Assembly (NCBI GenBank): GCA_900322175.1
Contig: ONYZ01000001.1
Location: 1 to 64,000 of the forward strand
Source of the DNA: an uncultured Prevotella sp.
GTDB taxonomy: Bacteria; Bacteroidota; Bacteroidia; Bacteroidales; Bacteroidaceae
Length of the DNA stretch: 64,000 nt
Direction: 5' to 3'
Every line of letters begins with the position of its first letter. Position 1 is the first letter of the stretch. Made by a program: the position numbers and the translations under genes. The notes beneath the pieces were generated by a model. That model searched no databases, had not been told where the DNA came from, and worked only from the letters and a program-made list of their open reading frames with translations. Positions 42,303 through 50,910 of the stretch are shown here, piece by piece.

Positions 42303-43736
42303 TTAATTTGCAGCTAACTGCCCAAATCTGTAGTTCTGATTCTCGACCAGACGTATAAGCAGTTCTTCATTTACACCAACATGCAAGAGTAACACAATGA
42401 CCAAAAGGAATTGAACGCGATTGGTAAGTTGCATCAACTCATAATTATGCTTTACGTGTTTCTTTCCAGCCAGAGTATAATGGGTATAATAGTTGCGAGA
42501 GTCGCGAATCTCCTTTATGAAAGCATCGGCATCAGGGATGAAGATGTTTTTGATGGCTGCAGGACAGCATGCTACCAGCTCGCAGAGACGAGTATTGAAT
42601 GAAACACTGTTGCCATTCTGCAATAAGCCCTTAACGAAATCTTGTTTTTCAGCAGGAATATGTCCCAGGACATTTTTCTTTAACTGATCATATTCTGATT
42701 TGGGCATCTTGACTGCTCCAGGGTACATGCGGTCATGAATGGTTTCGGCAGCTTGAGCCAAATTAAGGAAGTCATTGCCAGAGAAGACACTCTTATCCTG
42801 CAACTGGTCCATCAGCAGGCTAATGGCGGGCAGAAAATCATCAAACATGGCATCCCATTTCTTTATCAGCATTGGGTATGATTCCCTTATAGCAGGATAT
42901 GGAACCAAGTTGGAACGGTAGTCACGCGAATGCTCTTTAACTGCAAAATGCTGGCTGTAATAGAGGTCTATACGTCTATTTACTGGTCTTCCATCGTTGA
43001 GAGTGATAGAATAGTCTGGGTTATAAAAACAAATGCTCTTTACAAACGTACCACCATACATGCAAAGCATGAGAAATGTCTGGAACTCGTAGCTGATGCG
43101 CAACAGGTCATCAAGTGTAAAACCTTCCGCACGTTCTATCTTCAACTGAACGATTTGCGACATCTCAAATGAGGTACGGATAATAGGCTCATGAATGTTG
43201 CTGACGCTGAAATTGAAAGTCGCGTTACAACCAGCAGGATATTCGAATGGAATGGGTTCCGGCAATTTATAGTGCAAGTCGAGCGTCATCTTTTCACGGT
43301 CTATTTTCAAGTGATCACGGCCAAAGCCTGTTACGAGCAACCACTCTTCAAGACCAGCAAACCGAAAATAAACGGTCTTTGCAATGACTTGTTCTTGTTT
43401 GTCAAAATACCATCCAGACAGCATTCTATTGATAGCGAACGTCAGTACAGGCTTAGCAAGTTCGTTACCTCTAACAAGCGACACTTCACCACGCCCGACA
43501 TACAAGCAACCAAACAATGTAATCTGACGGCTTCCCTCAACAACACCTTGTATTGTTTCGTAGTTCTTGCCACCCAGCGCAATGAAGTCAGAATAAAAGT
43601 CTCCTATCAGCTCTAAATGTATACCCGTTTCAGGCGAAAAACTAACCTCTCCGCTCAGCCGGTTTTCCGGCTGTTCGGGAAGAAACCAATCACCCTTTAA
43701 GGTAAAGGCTGTAGTAAGGTCAAATTCCTTTTTCAT
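42303..43736 (-). CDS. apeA: ApeA-type HEPN anti-phage protein
   Basis: A 477-residue protein with the two-part ApeA layout. The N-terminal domain (residues 1-250) starts F-T-L-K-G-D-W-F-L-P, with R-L-S-G-E-V-S-F-S-P and later F-G-C-L-Y-V-G-R, a beta-rich sensor. The C-terminal HEPN domain (about 290-470) carries the R-x4-H ribonuclease motif R414-N-Y-Y-T-H419. HEPN nucleases cleave RNA, and ApeA-type proteins are reported to stop phage growth. A defence gene embedded in a capsule locus is a common island arrangement. The gene precedes the basic 207-residue protein. Confidence 0.82.
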   Translation of the reverse strand: MKKEFDLTTAFTLKGDWFLPEQPENRLSGEVSFSPETGIHLELIGDFYSDFIALGGKNYETIQGVVEGSRQITLFGCLYVGRGEVSLVRGNELAKPVLTFAINRMLSGWYFDKQEQVIAKTVYFRFAGLEEWLLVTGFGRDHLKIDREKMTLDLHYKLPEPIPFEYPAGCNATFNFSVSNIHEPIIRTSFEMSQIVQLKIERAEGFTLDDLLRISYEFQTFLMLCMYGGTFVKSICFYNPDYSITLNDGRPVNRRIDLYYSQHFAVKEHSRDYRSNLVPYPAIRESYPMLIKKWDAMFDDFLPAISLLMDQLQDKSVFSGNDFLNLAQAAETIHDRMYPGAVKMPKSEYDQLKKNVLGHIPAEKQDFVKGLLQNGNSVSFNTRLCELVACCPAAIKNIFIPDADAFIKEIRDSRNYYTHYTLAGKKHVKHNYELMQLTNRVQFLLVIVLLLHVGVNEELLIRLVENQNYRFGQLAAN

Positions 43737-44010
43737 TTAGCTGTAATAACTCGTGCTTTGCACTCTTGCGGCTCTTCCGCTTATTCTATTCAGCCGGATG
43801 CCAGCTTGCCTGGCATTGGGCTGTACCGCTTTTCCTGCGGAAGGCTCTAAAGACGGTTACGCCTTTTGTGCCTGAAGCGTTAACTGTTACCTTGTAACTG
43901 TTAATTTGTTAAATTGTTAAATCTTATCTCTCTGCAAGAGTGATAAACACCTATTTCGGTAATCGAAATGTAGCTGCAAGCCTCTTTTTGATTTGGACTT
44001 GCGGGTGCAG
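43737..44010. other. Gene-free 274-nt spacer with hairpins and TTGTTAA-type repeats
   Basis: Contains a perfect stem ATGCCAG (43798-43804) with CTGGCAT (43810-43816), a CCGC/GCGG stem nearby, and a run of GTTAACTGTT, GTAACTGTTAATTTGTTAAATTGTTAAAT at 43879-43922 (read in short pieces). A related but shorter pattern (AGCTTGGCATTG and GTTAACTTGTTAACTGTTAA) occurs at 41550-41600, on the other side of the ApeA pair. No gene is seen. Confidence 0.4.
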
Positions 44011-45183
44011 TTAAACTTCGTATCTATCTACGGCTTCGCCATTGAGAGCGCGCACAATGCGGCTGCAGGCCTTACCGTCACCGTAGGGGTTCACGGCTTT
44101 GCTCATACGCTCGTATGCAGCCGCATCATCCAGCAGGGTCGATACCTCAGATACAATCAGATCATGATTAGTTCCTACAAGGTGAACCGTACCACTCTTC
44201 AGTGCTTCAGGGCGTTCAGTAGTATCACGCATCACGAGTACCGGCTTACCAAGACCAGGAGCCTCTTCCTGGATGCCGCCTGAATCAGTCAGCACCACAG
44301 TCGATTTCTCCATCAAATACACAAACTCCAGATACTGCAGCGGCTCAATGAAGAAGAAGTTGGGGCGAGTCAAATCTTCTCCAAACACCTCATGGATAGG
44401 TTTGCGGACGTTGGGATTCAGATGCATAGGATAAACGAAATCCACCTCAGGATACTTCTCCGAGAGATCCTTCATGGCCGTAACCATGCTAATGAATCCC
44501 TCACCAAAGTTCTCACGACGGTGGCCGGTAATCAAAACGAGCTTCTTGCCACCGTCCAAACGCGTCACCTCATATCCGGCATTCTTCAGCACGTTAATCT
44601 GTTCGTCAGCCAGTGTCTTGTCTGTCTTCAGCTTGTCCACTACCATGTGCAAGGCATCAATCACAGTATTGCCGGTCACGAAGATCTGACCGTGCGCCTT
44701 CTCCTCCTGCAGGTTCTTCTCACTCAGCGGCGTGGGCGCAAAGTCATACGTGGCGATACGGCCCGTAATCTGACGGTTCATCTCCTCTGGCCAAGGGCTG
44801 TAGATGTTATGAGTACGCAGACCTGCCTCAACATGGCCCACGGGAATCTGCTGGTAGAAAGCAGCCAGTGCAGCAGCAGTGCTGGTGGTAGTATCGCCAT
44901 GCACAAGAACCACATCGGGCTTGCACTCCTTAAATACATCGCGCATACCCGTGAGCACACGTGCAGTAACATCATACAGGTCCTGGCCTTGTTTCATGAT
45001 GTTCAGGTCGTAATCCGGTTTCACATCAAAAATGGTGAGTACCTGATCCAACATCTCTCGGTGCTGACCTGTTACACAGACTATCGTTTCAAACTCATTG
45101 GGATGCTTCTGGAACTCCTTCACCAGTGGGCACATCTTGATGGCCTCCGGCCTCGTTCCAAATACAAGCATTACTTTCTTCAT
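44011..45183 (-). CDS. wecB: UDP-N-acetylglucosamine 2-epimerase (non-hydrolysing)
   Basis: A 390-residue epimerase giving UDP-ManNAc. F-G-T-R-P-E-A-I-K-M-C-P at 8-19 is the hallmark, with V-H-G-D-T-T-T-S, H-V-E-A-G-L-R-T and D-S-G-G-I-Q-E-E-A in order. G-H-R-R-E-N-F-G-E-G is the nucleotide-binding segment of the second Rossmann domain. Length is standard. It is part of the capsule sugar supply, with the ApeA module inserted between it and the phosphonate genes. Confidence 0.95.
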   Translation of the reverse strand: MKKVMLVFGTRPEAIKMCPLVKEFQKHPNEFETIVCVTGQHREMLDQVLTIFDVKPDYDLNIMKQGQDLYDVTARVLTGMRDVFKECKPDVVLVHGDTTTSTAAALAAFYQQIPVGHVEAGLRTHNIYSPWPEEMNRQITGRIATYDFAPTPLSEKNLQEEKAHGQIFVTGNTVIDALHMVVDKLKTDKTLADEQINVLKNAGYEVTRLDGGKKLVLITGHRRENFGEGFISMVTAMKDLSEKYPEVDFVYPMHLNPNVRKPIHEVFGEDLTRPNFFFIEPLQYLEFVYLMEKSTVVLTDSGGIQEEAPGLGKPVLVMRDTTERPEALKSGTVHLVGTNHDLIVSEVSTLLDDAAAYERMSKAVNPYGDGKACSRIVRALNGEAVDRYEV

Positions 45184-45366
45184 ATAGCAAATAATATCTT
45201 TAATTTCACAAATAGGGGCAAGATTATTAGGTTATTCTTGCTCTAGCAAGCGTCTCCTAACGTCGCCGAGCGGAACCTTAATATTATGAGAGCCCCTGAT
45301 AAGAGCCCGCCCTGTTTTCATAATCGATTTTTATATAGTGTCTCGCGACAGAATTACAAGTTTTGA

Positions 45367-46470
45367 TTATTTCACAATACCCTTTTCGAGGTACTCTGCA
45401 AGGTTGGTACGGACTTTCATTGCTGCATCTTCTGATGCGACCTTGGCCATATCGCTCTCTACCATGAGTTTCACGAGTTCCTCGAAACTAGTTTTGTTGG
45501 GATTCCACTTCAGTTTAGCTTTGGCCTTTGTGGGATCACCCCAAAGGTTTACTACGTCAGTTGGACGATAAAAGTCTTCGCTTACAGCAACAACAGCCTT
45601 GCCAATCAGACTCTCTGGGCCTTTCACCACAACACCTTTCTCATTGATGCCCTCACCCTCAAACTTTAACTCGATGCCGGCATGCTTGAAAGCAAGCTCA
45701 GTGAACTCACGTACGCTGTGCTGTACACCCGTTGCAATCACGAAGTCCTCGGGCTTATCCTGCTGCAGGATCAACCACATACATTCAACATAATCTTTGG
45801 CATAGCCCCAATCTCGCAGAGAATCCATATTACCCAAATACAGGCAATCCTGCAACCCCTGAGAAATACGAGCCGCTGCCAACGTAATCTTGCGGGTGAC
45901 AAACGTCTCGCCACGACGCTCAGACTCATGGTTGAACAAGATACCTGAGCAACAATACATATTGTAAGCCTCACGGTACTCCTTGACAATCCAAAAGCCA
46001 TACTGCTTAGCGACAGCATAGGGACTATAGGGATGAAATGGCGTGTTCTCGTTCTGAGGAACTTCTTCTACCTTGCCATACAGCTCGGAGGTGCTGGCCT
46101 GATAGATGCGGCATTTGTCGGTCATTCCTAACTGGCGAACCGCCTCGAGAATACGTAGTACACCCACAGCATCGACATCAGCCGTAAACTCTGGTGAATC
46201 AAAACTCACCTGCACATGGCTCTGCGCCGCCAAGTTATATATCTCGTCAGGGCGCACCTTACCAATCACGCCCAGCACACTCATCGAGTCGCCCAAATCT
46301 GCATAGTGCAGATGGAAATGGGGCGTACCCTCCAAGTGAGCGATACGCTCACGAAAATCCACGCTACTGCGGCGGATAGTTCCGTGTACGTCATAACCTT
46401 TTTCTAACAAGAACTCTGCCAAGTAAGATCCGTCTTGGCCTGTAATACCAGTAATAAGTGCTGTACGCAT
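45367..46470 (-). CDS. gmd: GDP-mannose 4,6-dehydratase
   Basis: A 367-residue extended SDR enzyme, first step of GDP-L-fucose synthesis. [12 protein letters not shown] at 8-19 is the NADP loop. A-S-T-S-E-L-Y-G and Y-S-P-Y-A-V-A-K carry the catalytic S/T, E, Y and K, and the [12 protein letters not shown] element is specific for Gmd. It is followed 183 nt later, on the same strand, by wecB, and its partner fcl lies 6 nt upstream. Confidence 0.96.
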   Translation of the reverse strand: MRTALITGITGQDGSYLAEFLLEKGYDVHGTIRRSSVDFRERIAHLEGTPHFHLHYADLGDSMSVLGVIGKVRPDEIYNLAAQSHVQVSFDSPEFTADVDAVGVLRILEAVRQLGMTDKCRIYQASTSELYGKVEEVPQNENTPFHPYSPYAVAKQYGFWIVKEYREAYNMYCCSGILFNHESERRGETFVTRKITLAAARISQGLQDCLYLGNMDSLRDWGYAKDYVECMWLILQQDKPEDFVIATGVQHSVREFTELAFKHAGIELKFEGEGINEKGVVVKGPESLIGKAVVAVSEDFYRPTDVVNLWGDPTKAKAKLKWNPNKTSFEELVKLMVESDMAKVASEDAAMKVRTNLAEYLEKGIVK

Positions 46471-46476
46471 ATTTTT

Positions 46477-47646
46477 TTATTTTAATGATTCCTTATACCA
46501 ATTAAATAACTTCTGGACTCCGTCCTCAATTTCGACTTTGTGAGTCCAGCCAAGGGAGTGGAGCTTGGTGACGTCAATGAGCTTGCGCATGGTGCCATCA
46601 GGCTTGCTGGCATCAAACTCCACTGTTCCCTCAAAGCCTACAGCCTTAACCACGAGTTCAGAGAGTTCACGGATGGTCAACTCTTTGCCCGTACCTACAT
46701 TGATGTGACAGTTACGAATCTCGCCTAATGAGGGAATAGCACCGCCACGACCAGCACTATGATTTCTATCCACAGCGCCATCTGTGGTTGCGCCAAAGTG
46801 AACGGAAGAATATTTCTCAATGCCAATGACATCCTTGAAATCCACATTCAGCAGGACATGCACCGAGGCATCGGCCATATCTTCGCTCCACAGGAACTCG
46901 CGGAGTGGCGTTCCAGTTCCCCAAAGGACGACCTTGTTATCGTAAATGCCATACTTTCCAAGTACCTTCAGGATGTCCTCCTTAGATGCACTTCCTGACA
47001 CGCCCTCAACTGGACGTTTATTCAGGTCAATGGCAATCTTACCCCAATCGCCATCATGTATCAGCTTCGCCAGATAGACCTTGCGCATCATAGCGGGCAT
47101 CACATGACTATTTTCCAAGTGGAAGTTGTCATTGGGGCCATAAAGGTTGGTTGGCATCACGGCAATATAGTTCGTACCATACTGCAGGTTGTAGCTTTCG
47201 CACATCTTGAGGCCCGCAATCTTGGCAATGGCATACTCCTCGTTGGTGTACTCCAGGGGAGAGGTGAGCAGGCAGTCCTCCTTCATCGGCTGCGGTGCAT
47301 TCTTCGGATAGATACAGGTGCTACCCAGGAACAGCAACCTCTTCACGCCATGCGCATACGCCTCACTAATCACATTGCACTGAATCTTCATATTCATCAT
47401 AATGAAGTCAGCGCGATACAGCGAGTTCGCCATAATGCCACCCACAAAGGCAGCAGCCAAAACCACTGCATCAGGACGCTCTTCATCGAAGAACTTACGA
47501 ACTGCCACCTGATCCGTCAAGTCCAGTTCCTTATGACTCCTGCCTACAAGGTTCGTATATCCCCTCTGCAGCAGGTTATTCCAAATAGCAGACCCCACAA
47601 GTCCATTGTGTCCTGCCACGTATATCTTACTTTGTTTGTCTAACAT
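46477..47646 (-). CDS. fcl: GDP-L-fucose synthase
   Basis: A 389-residue GDP-4-keto-6-deoxymannose epimerase/reductase. V-A-G-H-N-G-L-V-G-S-A is the NADP loop, F-L-G-S-T-C-I-Y-P the active-site strand, and Y-A-I-A-K-I-A-G the Y-x3-K motif. The length exceeds typical Fcl by an inserted segment near residues 205-230 (V-E-G-V-S-G-S-A-S-K-E), as in many Bacteroidales. I chose the ATG at 47646 (MLDKQSK). A small perfect hairpin, ATGGGC/GCCCAT at 47659-47673, sits 12 nt before the start codon and could influence translation. Confidence 0.94.
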   Translation of the reverse strand: MLDKQSKIYVAGHNGLVGSAIWNNLLQRGYTNLVGRSHKELDLTDQVAVRKFFDEERPDAVVLAAAFVGGIMANSLYRADFIMMNMKIQCNVISEAYAHGVKRLLFLGSTCIYPKNAPQPMKEDCLLTSPLEYTNEEYAIAKIAGLKMCESYNLQYGTNYIAVMPTNLYGPNDNFHLENSHVMPAMMRKVYLAKLIHDGDWGKIAIDLNKRPVEGVSGSASKEDILKVLGKYGIYDNKVVLWGTGTPLREFLWSEDMADASVHVLLNVDFKDVIGIEKYSSVHFGATTDGAVDRNHSAGRGGAIPSLGEIRNCHINVGTGKELTIRELSELVVKAVGFEGTVEFDASKPDGTMRKLIDVTKLHSLGWTHKVEIEDGVQKLFNWYKESLK

Positions 47647-47675
47647 GATTCTTAAATAATGGGCAACGCCCATGT

Positions 47676-48023
47676 TTATTCAACTATTTTTATAAATGCG
47701 CTTGGCGAACCAATAAGATTGCGATGATGGTACAATCCCATGATAATGGTTGGTTCTATATCCTCCTTTGTGACTTCCAACTGCGGACGAAGAAGTTCCA
47801 CAATCTACTCCATGTTCATGGTATAATCAGCAGAGACCTTGCTCATCACGAACTCACGCAGGATAGAATTGATTGCCGCCTCGTTTATCGCATCGCTGTA
47901 ACCCAAAGGTTTCAGCCATGCCTTCATCTCATCTATCGTATGGACACGACCATTAAGGATCTCCTCCTTCAATGGCCCTGTCACTTCACTGATGTTCTTG
48001 ATTGGCGGCGTTATAAGTGGCAT
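47676..48023 (-). pseudogene. Small protein interrupted by one in-frame stop
   Basis: A frame starts at 48023 (MPLITPPIKNISEV) and stops at residue 72 with TAG, but continues in the same frame for another 42 residues (I-V-E-L-L-R-P-Q-L-E-V-T-K-E-D to S-A-F-I-K-I-V-E) to TAA at 47676. Glutamine (CAG) at the TAG would restore E-Q-I-V-E, which reads naturally. Either the 72-residue protein is functional or the gene is broken. The family is not recognised. It lies between the capsule genes and the housekeeping genes. Confidence 0.45.
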
Positions 48024-48379
48024 AACAATCCACGTTAAGATTACTGTTATTGTTAAACAATGTTTAGTAATCTATATTTTTGTTTTCTAGTCAAACAGCA
48101 GGCTTTTCAACTGATATCGGATTATACCTTTACACGTCTGGATGTGTTTTTTCGTTTTTTCTCCTCTTTGCCTCCGTCATCATCCATCCTGCCCTCGTCT
48201 CAGCCCTCTCCAAAATTAACACTTGTTCACCCTTTTGGGATAAAGAATCTTAACGCTCTTGCGTATTTGGGTAAAAATGGCTACCTTTGTATAGAAATGA
48301 GCTGGAAAGGCTTAATTTCCCGGATGTCTGATGAATGTCTGATAACTCTGGAAACGGTGGTTTCGTTTTGCATTGACTG
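48024..48379. other. Gene-free 356-nt region with a palindrome and a plus-strand promoter-like site
   Basis: AGATTACT (48038-48045) pairs with AGTAATCT (48066-48073), enclosing ATTGTT/AACAAT (48049-48061), a nearly continuous 36-nt palindrome upstream of the small interrupted gene. On the plus strand TTG (48259-48261), 20 nt, TACCTTTG (48282-48289) matches the Bacteroidetes promoter, but only antisense sequence to the lipoprotein gene lies downstream. No gene is seen on either strand. Confidence 0.4.
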
Positions 48380-48592
48380 TCAGGCTGTTATGCGGAAGTT
48401 CACATTAGCGGAGAAATCTTTTGCTTTGTCTGCCCGTGAAATCAAGCTATCCACCATAATCGACTTTAACGAATCTTTAGTAGACACCTTGCTTTCACCC
48501 TGTGCCGTACTCTCATTCTTGCCTCCACATGAGACAAAGAGTACAGCTGCCAGGGTAATGGCAACGACAGCCCATCGTTTTAGTTGTTTCAC
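48380..48592 (-). CDS. Small lipoprotein
   Basis: A 70-residue predicted lipoprotein. The basic start M-K-Q-L-K-R-W is followed by a hydrophobic stretch and the lipobox L-F-V-S-C22, then G-G-K-N-E-S. The mature part is short and Ser/Lys-rich (K-V-S-T-K-D-S-L-K-S), with no domain. It starts 16 nt after the CoA-transferase stop and may be read through from it. Function unknown. Confidence 0.6.
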   Translation of the reverse strand: MKQLKRWAVVAITLAAVLFVSCGGKNESTAQGESKVSTKDSLKSIMVDSLISRADKAKDFSANVNFRITA

Positions 48593-48608
48593 TATTAATT
48601 ATCCTTTT

Positions 48609-50114
48609 TTATTTGATGTATTCAGAAAAGTCAGTCAGTTTCATATCGCCCTTACGAGCCAATGTGTCATGCATGGCAAAAGCTGCTGGCAGGTTATGAC
48701 GGGTCTGTCCCATCTTGGAAATCTTTAGGTAATCCCACAGCAACTGCTTATAATCAGGATGTGCGCAATTCTCGATAATGATTTCTGCACGCTGAGCAGG
48801 ACTCTTGCCACGCAAATCAGCCACGCCCTGCTCGGTTACGATGATATTAACATCGTGCTCTGATGAGTCCTGATGGCTCACAAAAGGAACTATTGAGCTG
48901 ATAACTCCACCCTTTGCAACAGATGGACAAGTAAATATAGAAAGGTAGGCATTGCGAATAAAGTCACCACTACCTCCAATACCATTCATCATCTTTACAC
49001 CACTGATATGGGTTGAGTTCACGTTTCCATAGAGATCAGCTTCAATAGCAGTATTGATAGCAATAACGCCCAATCTGCGGATGATTTCAGGTGAATTAGA
49101 AATCTCGCTCTGACGCAGAGTCAGGTGATGTTTCATATAGTCCATATTGTCATAGACCTGCATCAGGCAGTCATTAGAAACTGTCAACGAACATGCCGAA
49201 GCGTCTTTTACACGTCCGTTAAGCATCATCTCGATTACCGAATTCTGGATAACCTCGGTATAGATATTGAAATTGGGAACATGCTTATCCTCACCCAAAG
49301 CACCAAGAATTGCATTTGCAGTAGATCCTACACCACTCTGCAACGGAAGGAACTCCTTGGGGATGCGTCCCTTGTGCATTTCCTCTACCAAGAACTCGGC
49401 TGTGAGAAAACCTATCTTCTCTGTAACAGGGTCGCTATCCTTAAAAGCACGTGCCTCGTCAGGAATGTTACACTCTACGACTCCTACCACCTTATCCTTG
49501 GGGATACTTACGTATGGTTTACCAATACGATCACCAACATTCTCAATGGGAATAGCCTTGCGATAAGGAGGATCCAATGGTTCGTATACATCATGGATGA
49601 ATTTTGCGTTAGCATTGTGGAACGAATTAAGCTCCAGAATGACCTTCTTAGCAAGACGAGCTGCAGTTGGAGAAATACCACCAGCAGCAGTAAGATAAAC
49701 ACGATAGTCGTTGCCAGCTTCTTCGATATCGCACACTTCGAGAATTGCCCAATCTACATCTCCGTAAAAACCATAGCGTAACTCCTGAGCCATGTGACTC
49801 AAGTGGAGGTCATTATATGGAATTTCTCCCATATTCACATGTTTACGGAAATCAGGATTGGTGGTATAAGGTGCACGGTATTTGATAGCCTGAGCATTTG
49901 CCAGATCACCATCAGTACTCTGTCCTGTTGATGCACCAGTAAAAATACCTACTTTAAACTCGCGGCCTGCCTCATGTTCAGCCACCGCAATCTTAGCTAG
50001 TTCCTTGGTTGTTGCCTTAGCTACACCTGCTGGTGTAAAACCACTCATAGCGATGTTCTCGCCGTTCTTAATCAATGCTGCAGCCTCGGCAGCAGTCATA
50101 CACGTATATGCCAT
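48609..50114 (-). CDS. Acetyl-CoA hydrolase/transferase family (succinyl- or propionyl-CoA:carboxylate CoA-transferase)
   Basis: A 501-residue class-I CoA-transferase of the Cat1/Ach1 type. The catalytic glutamate is E287 in F-N-I-Y-T-E-V-I-Q-N-S. Q-S-G-V-G-S-T-A-N-A-I-L at 259-270 is the CoA-binding glycine loop, and G-G-S-G-D-F-I-R-N-A lies in the second domain. In Prevotellaceae this enzyme serves succinate/propionate/acetate fermentation by exchanging CoA between acids. A good Bacteroidetes promoter lies 29 nt upstream. Confidence 0.92.
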   Translation of the reverse strand: MAYTCMTAAEAAALIKNGENIAMSGFTPAGVAKATTKELAKIAVAEHEAGREFKVGIFTGASTGQSTDGDLANAQAIKYRAPYTTNPDFRKHVNMGEIPYNDLHLSHMAQELRYGFYGDVDWAILEVCDIEEAGNDYRVYLTAAGGISPTAARLAKKVILELNSFHNANAKFIHDVYEPLDPPYRKAIPIENVGDRIGKPYVSIPKDKVVGVVECNIPDEARAFKDSDPVTEKIGFLTAEFLVEEMHKGRIPKEFLPLQSGVGSTANAILGALGEDKHVPNFNIYTEVIQNSVIEMMLNGRVKDASACSLTVSNDCLMQVYDNMDYMKHHLTLRQSEISNSPEIIRRLGVIAINTAIEADLYGNVNSTHISGVKMMNGIGGSGDFIRNAYLSIFTCPSVAKGGVISSIVPFVSHQDSSEHDVNIIVTEQGVADLRGKSPAQRAEIIIENCAHPDYKQLLWDYLKISKMGQTRHNLPAAFAMHDTLARKGDMKLTDFSEYIK

Positions 50115-50142
50115 AATAATCGATAATTTGCAAATTCGTGTG

Positions 50143-50173
50143 CAAATTTACGACTTTTTTACCAAACCACCAA
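50143..50173 (-). promoter_or_regulatory. Bacteroidetes-type promoter of the CoA-transferase gene
   Basis: On the minus strand a TTG box at 50173-50171 (within a T-run) is followed after 20 nt by TAAATTTG at 50150-50143. It lies 29 nt before the ATG at 50114. Confidence 0.65.
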
Positions 50174-50196
50174 AAAAAAGCCCAAACTCTTAACAA

Positions 50197-50844
50197 TTAT
50201 AAGTACTCCATCAGTACATCCCATACTGCTATGATATGACAAATACTACCTGCCAAGACAAAAAAATGGAATACCGAATGCATATATTTGGTCTTATTCA
50301 AAGAATAAAAAACAGCTCCAGTGATATAGCAGACACCTTCAGCAATAATCCAGCTAACAGCAGCAGTCGACACAGAATCAATAAGAGGTTTGAAAGCGAC
50401 AAGCACACTCAAGCCCATTCCTACAAAACAAAATGTCTCAAAATTTGAATGTTCTTTAAGATGAATAAAACTGATAATTGTGCCAGCAACAGCACAAGCC
50501 CAGACAAAGCAGAAAAGACTCCAACCCCAATAGCCTTGTTCACGCAAAGCAACCAGTGTTAACGGTGAATACGAGCCTGCTATATGCCAGTAAATGGCAG
50601 CATGATCCCACTTGCGCAAGCGCTCTTTCCACTTGGAATGATGTTTTATCGAATGATAAAGCGTTGATGCTATATAAGAGCCAAGCATCCCAAACAAATA
50701 CAGTATCACACCAACCCTGGCCCAATTGTTATCGGCCTGAAAGCACCATACCAGAAAGATGATGCCAAACACCACCCCCAACAGGATTCCCCCGCCATGG
50801 GACGAAGCATTCCAAATCTCTTCTTTTTTTGTATATCTGATCAT
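50197..50844 (-). CDS. Hemolysin III / PAQR-family membrane protein
   Basis: A 215-residue seven-helix membrane protein (HlyIII/YqfA). It starts with W-N-A-S-S-H-G-G-G-I-L-L-G, and further metal-type residues are in T-L-Y-H-S-I-K-H, W-H-I-A-G-S-Y-S-P-L and V-F-H-F-F-V-L-A-G-S-I-C-H. Members are related to progestin/adiponectin receptors and may be zinc-dependent lipid hydrolases. It is transcribed on the minus strand and is separated from the CsgG-like gene by a terminator. Confidence 0.93.
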   Translation of the reverse strand: MIRYTKKEEIWNASSHGGGILLGVVFGIIFLVWCFQADNNWARVGVILYLFGMLGSYIASTLYHSIKHHSKWKERLRKWDHAAIYWHIAGSYSPLTLVALREQGYWGWSLFCFVWACAVAGTIISFIHLKEHSNFETFCFVGMGLSVLVAFKPLIDSVSTAAVSWIIAEGVCYITGAVFYSLNKTKYMHSVFHFFVLAGSICHIIAVWDVLMEYL

Positions 50845-50860
50845 ACTATTAGCTAAAATA

Positions 50861-50881
50861 AGCGGGGCTTCACACCCCGCT
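50861..50881 (-). terminator. Terminator of the caspase/CsgG-like operon
   Basis: AGCGGGG (50861-50867) pairs with CCCCGCT (50875-50881) around a 7-nt loop. Read on the minus strand the stem is followed by TTATTTTAGC. It lies 29 nt past the stop of the CsgG-like gene. Confidence 0.7.
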
Positions 50882-50910
50882 GTATTTAATCTGTGCTTGA
50901 TTCGTAAACA

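Noticed and set aside
44392..45246. A 284-codon plus-strand frame opposite wecB
   Set aside because: Antisense to a highly conserved gene; histidine- and leucine-rich composition typical of reversed coding sequence; no promoter in front.
48060..48728. A 222-codon plus-strand frame behind a good promoter
   Set aside because: It is antisense to the lipoprotein and CoA-transferase genes, and its product has no recognisable pattern; only the promoter was kept as an observation.
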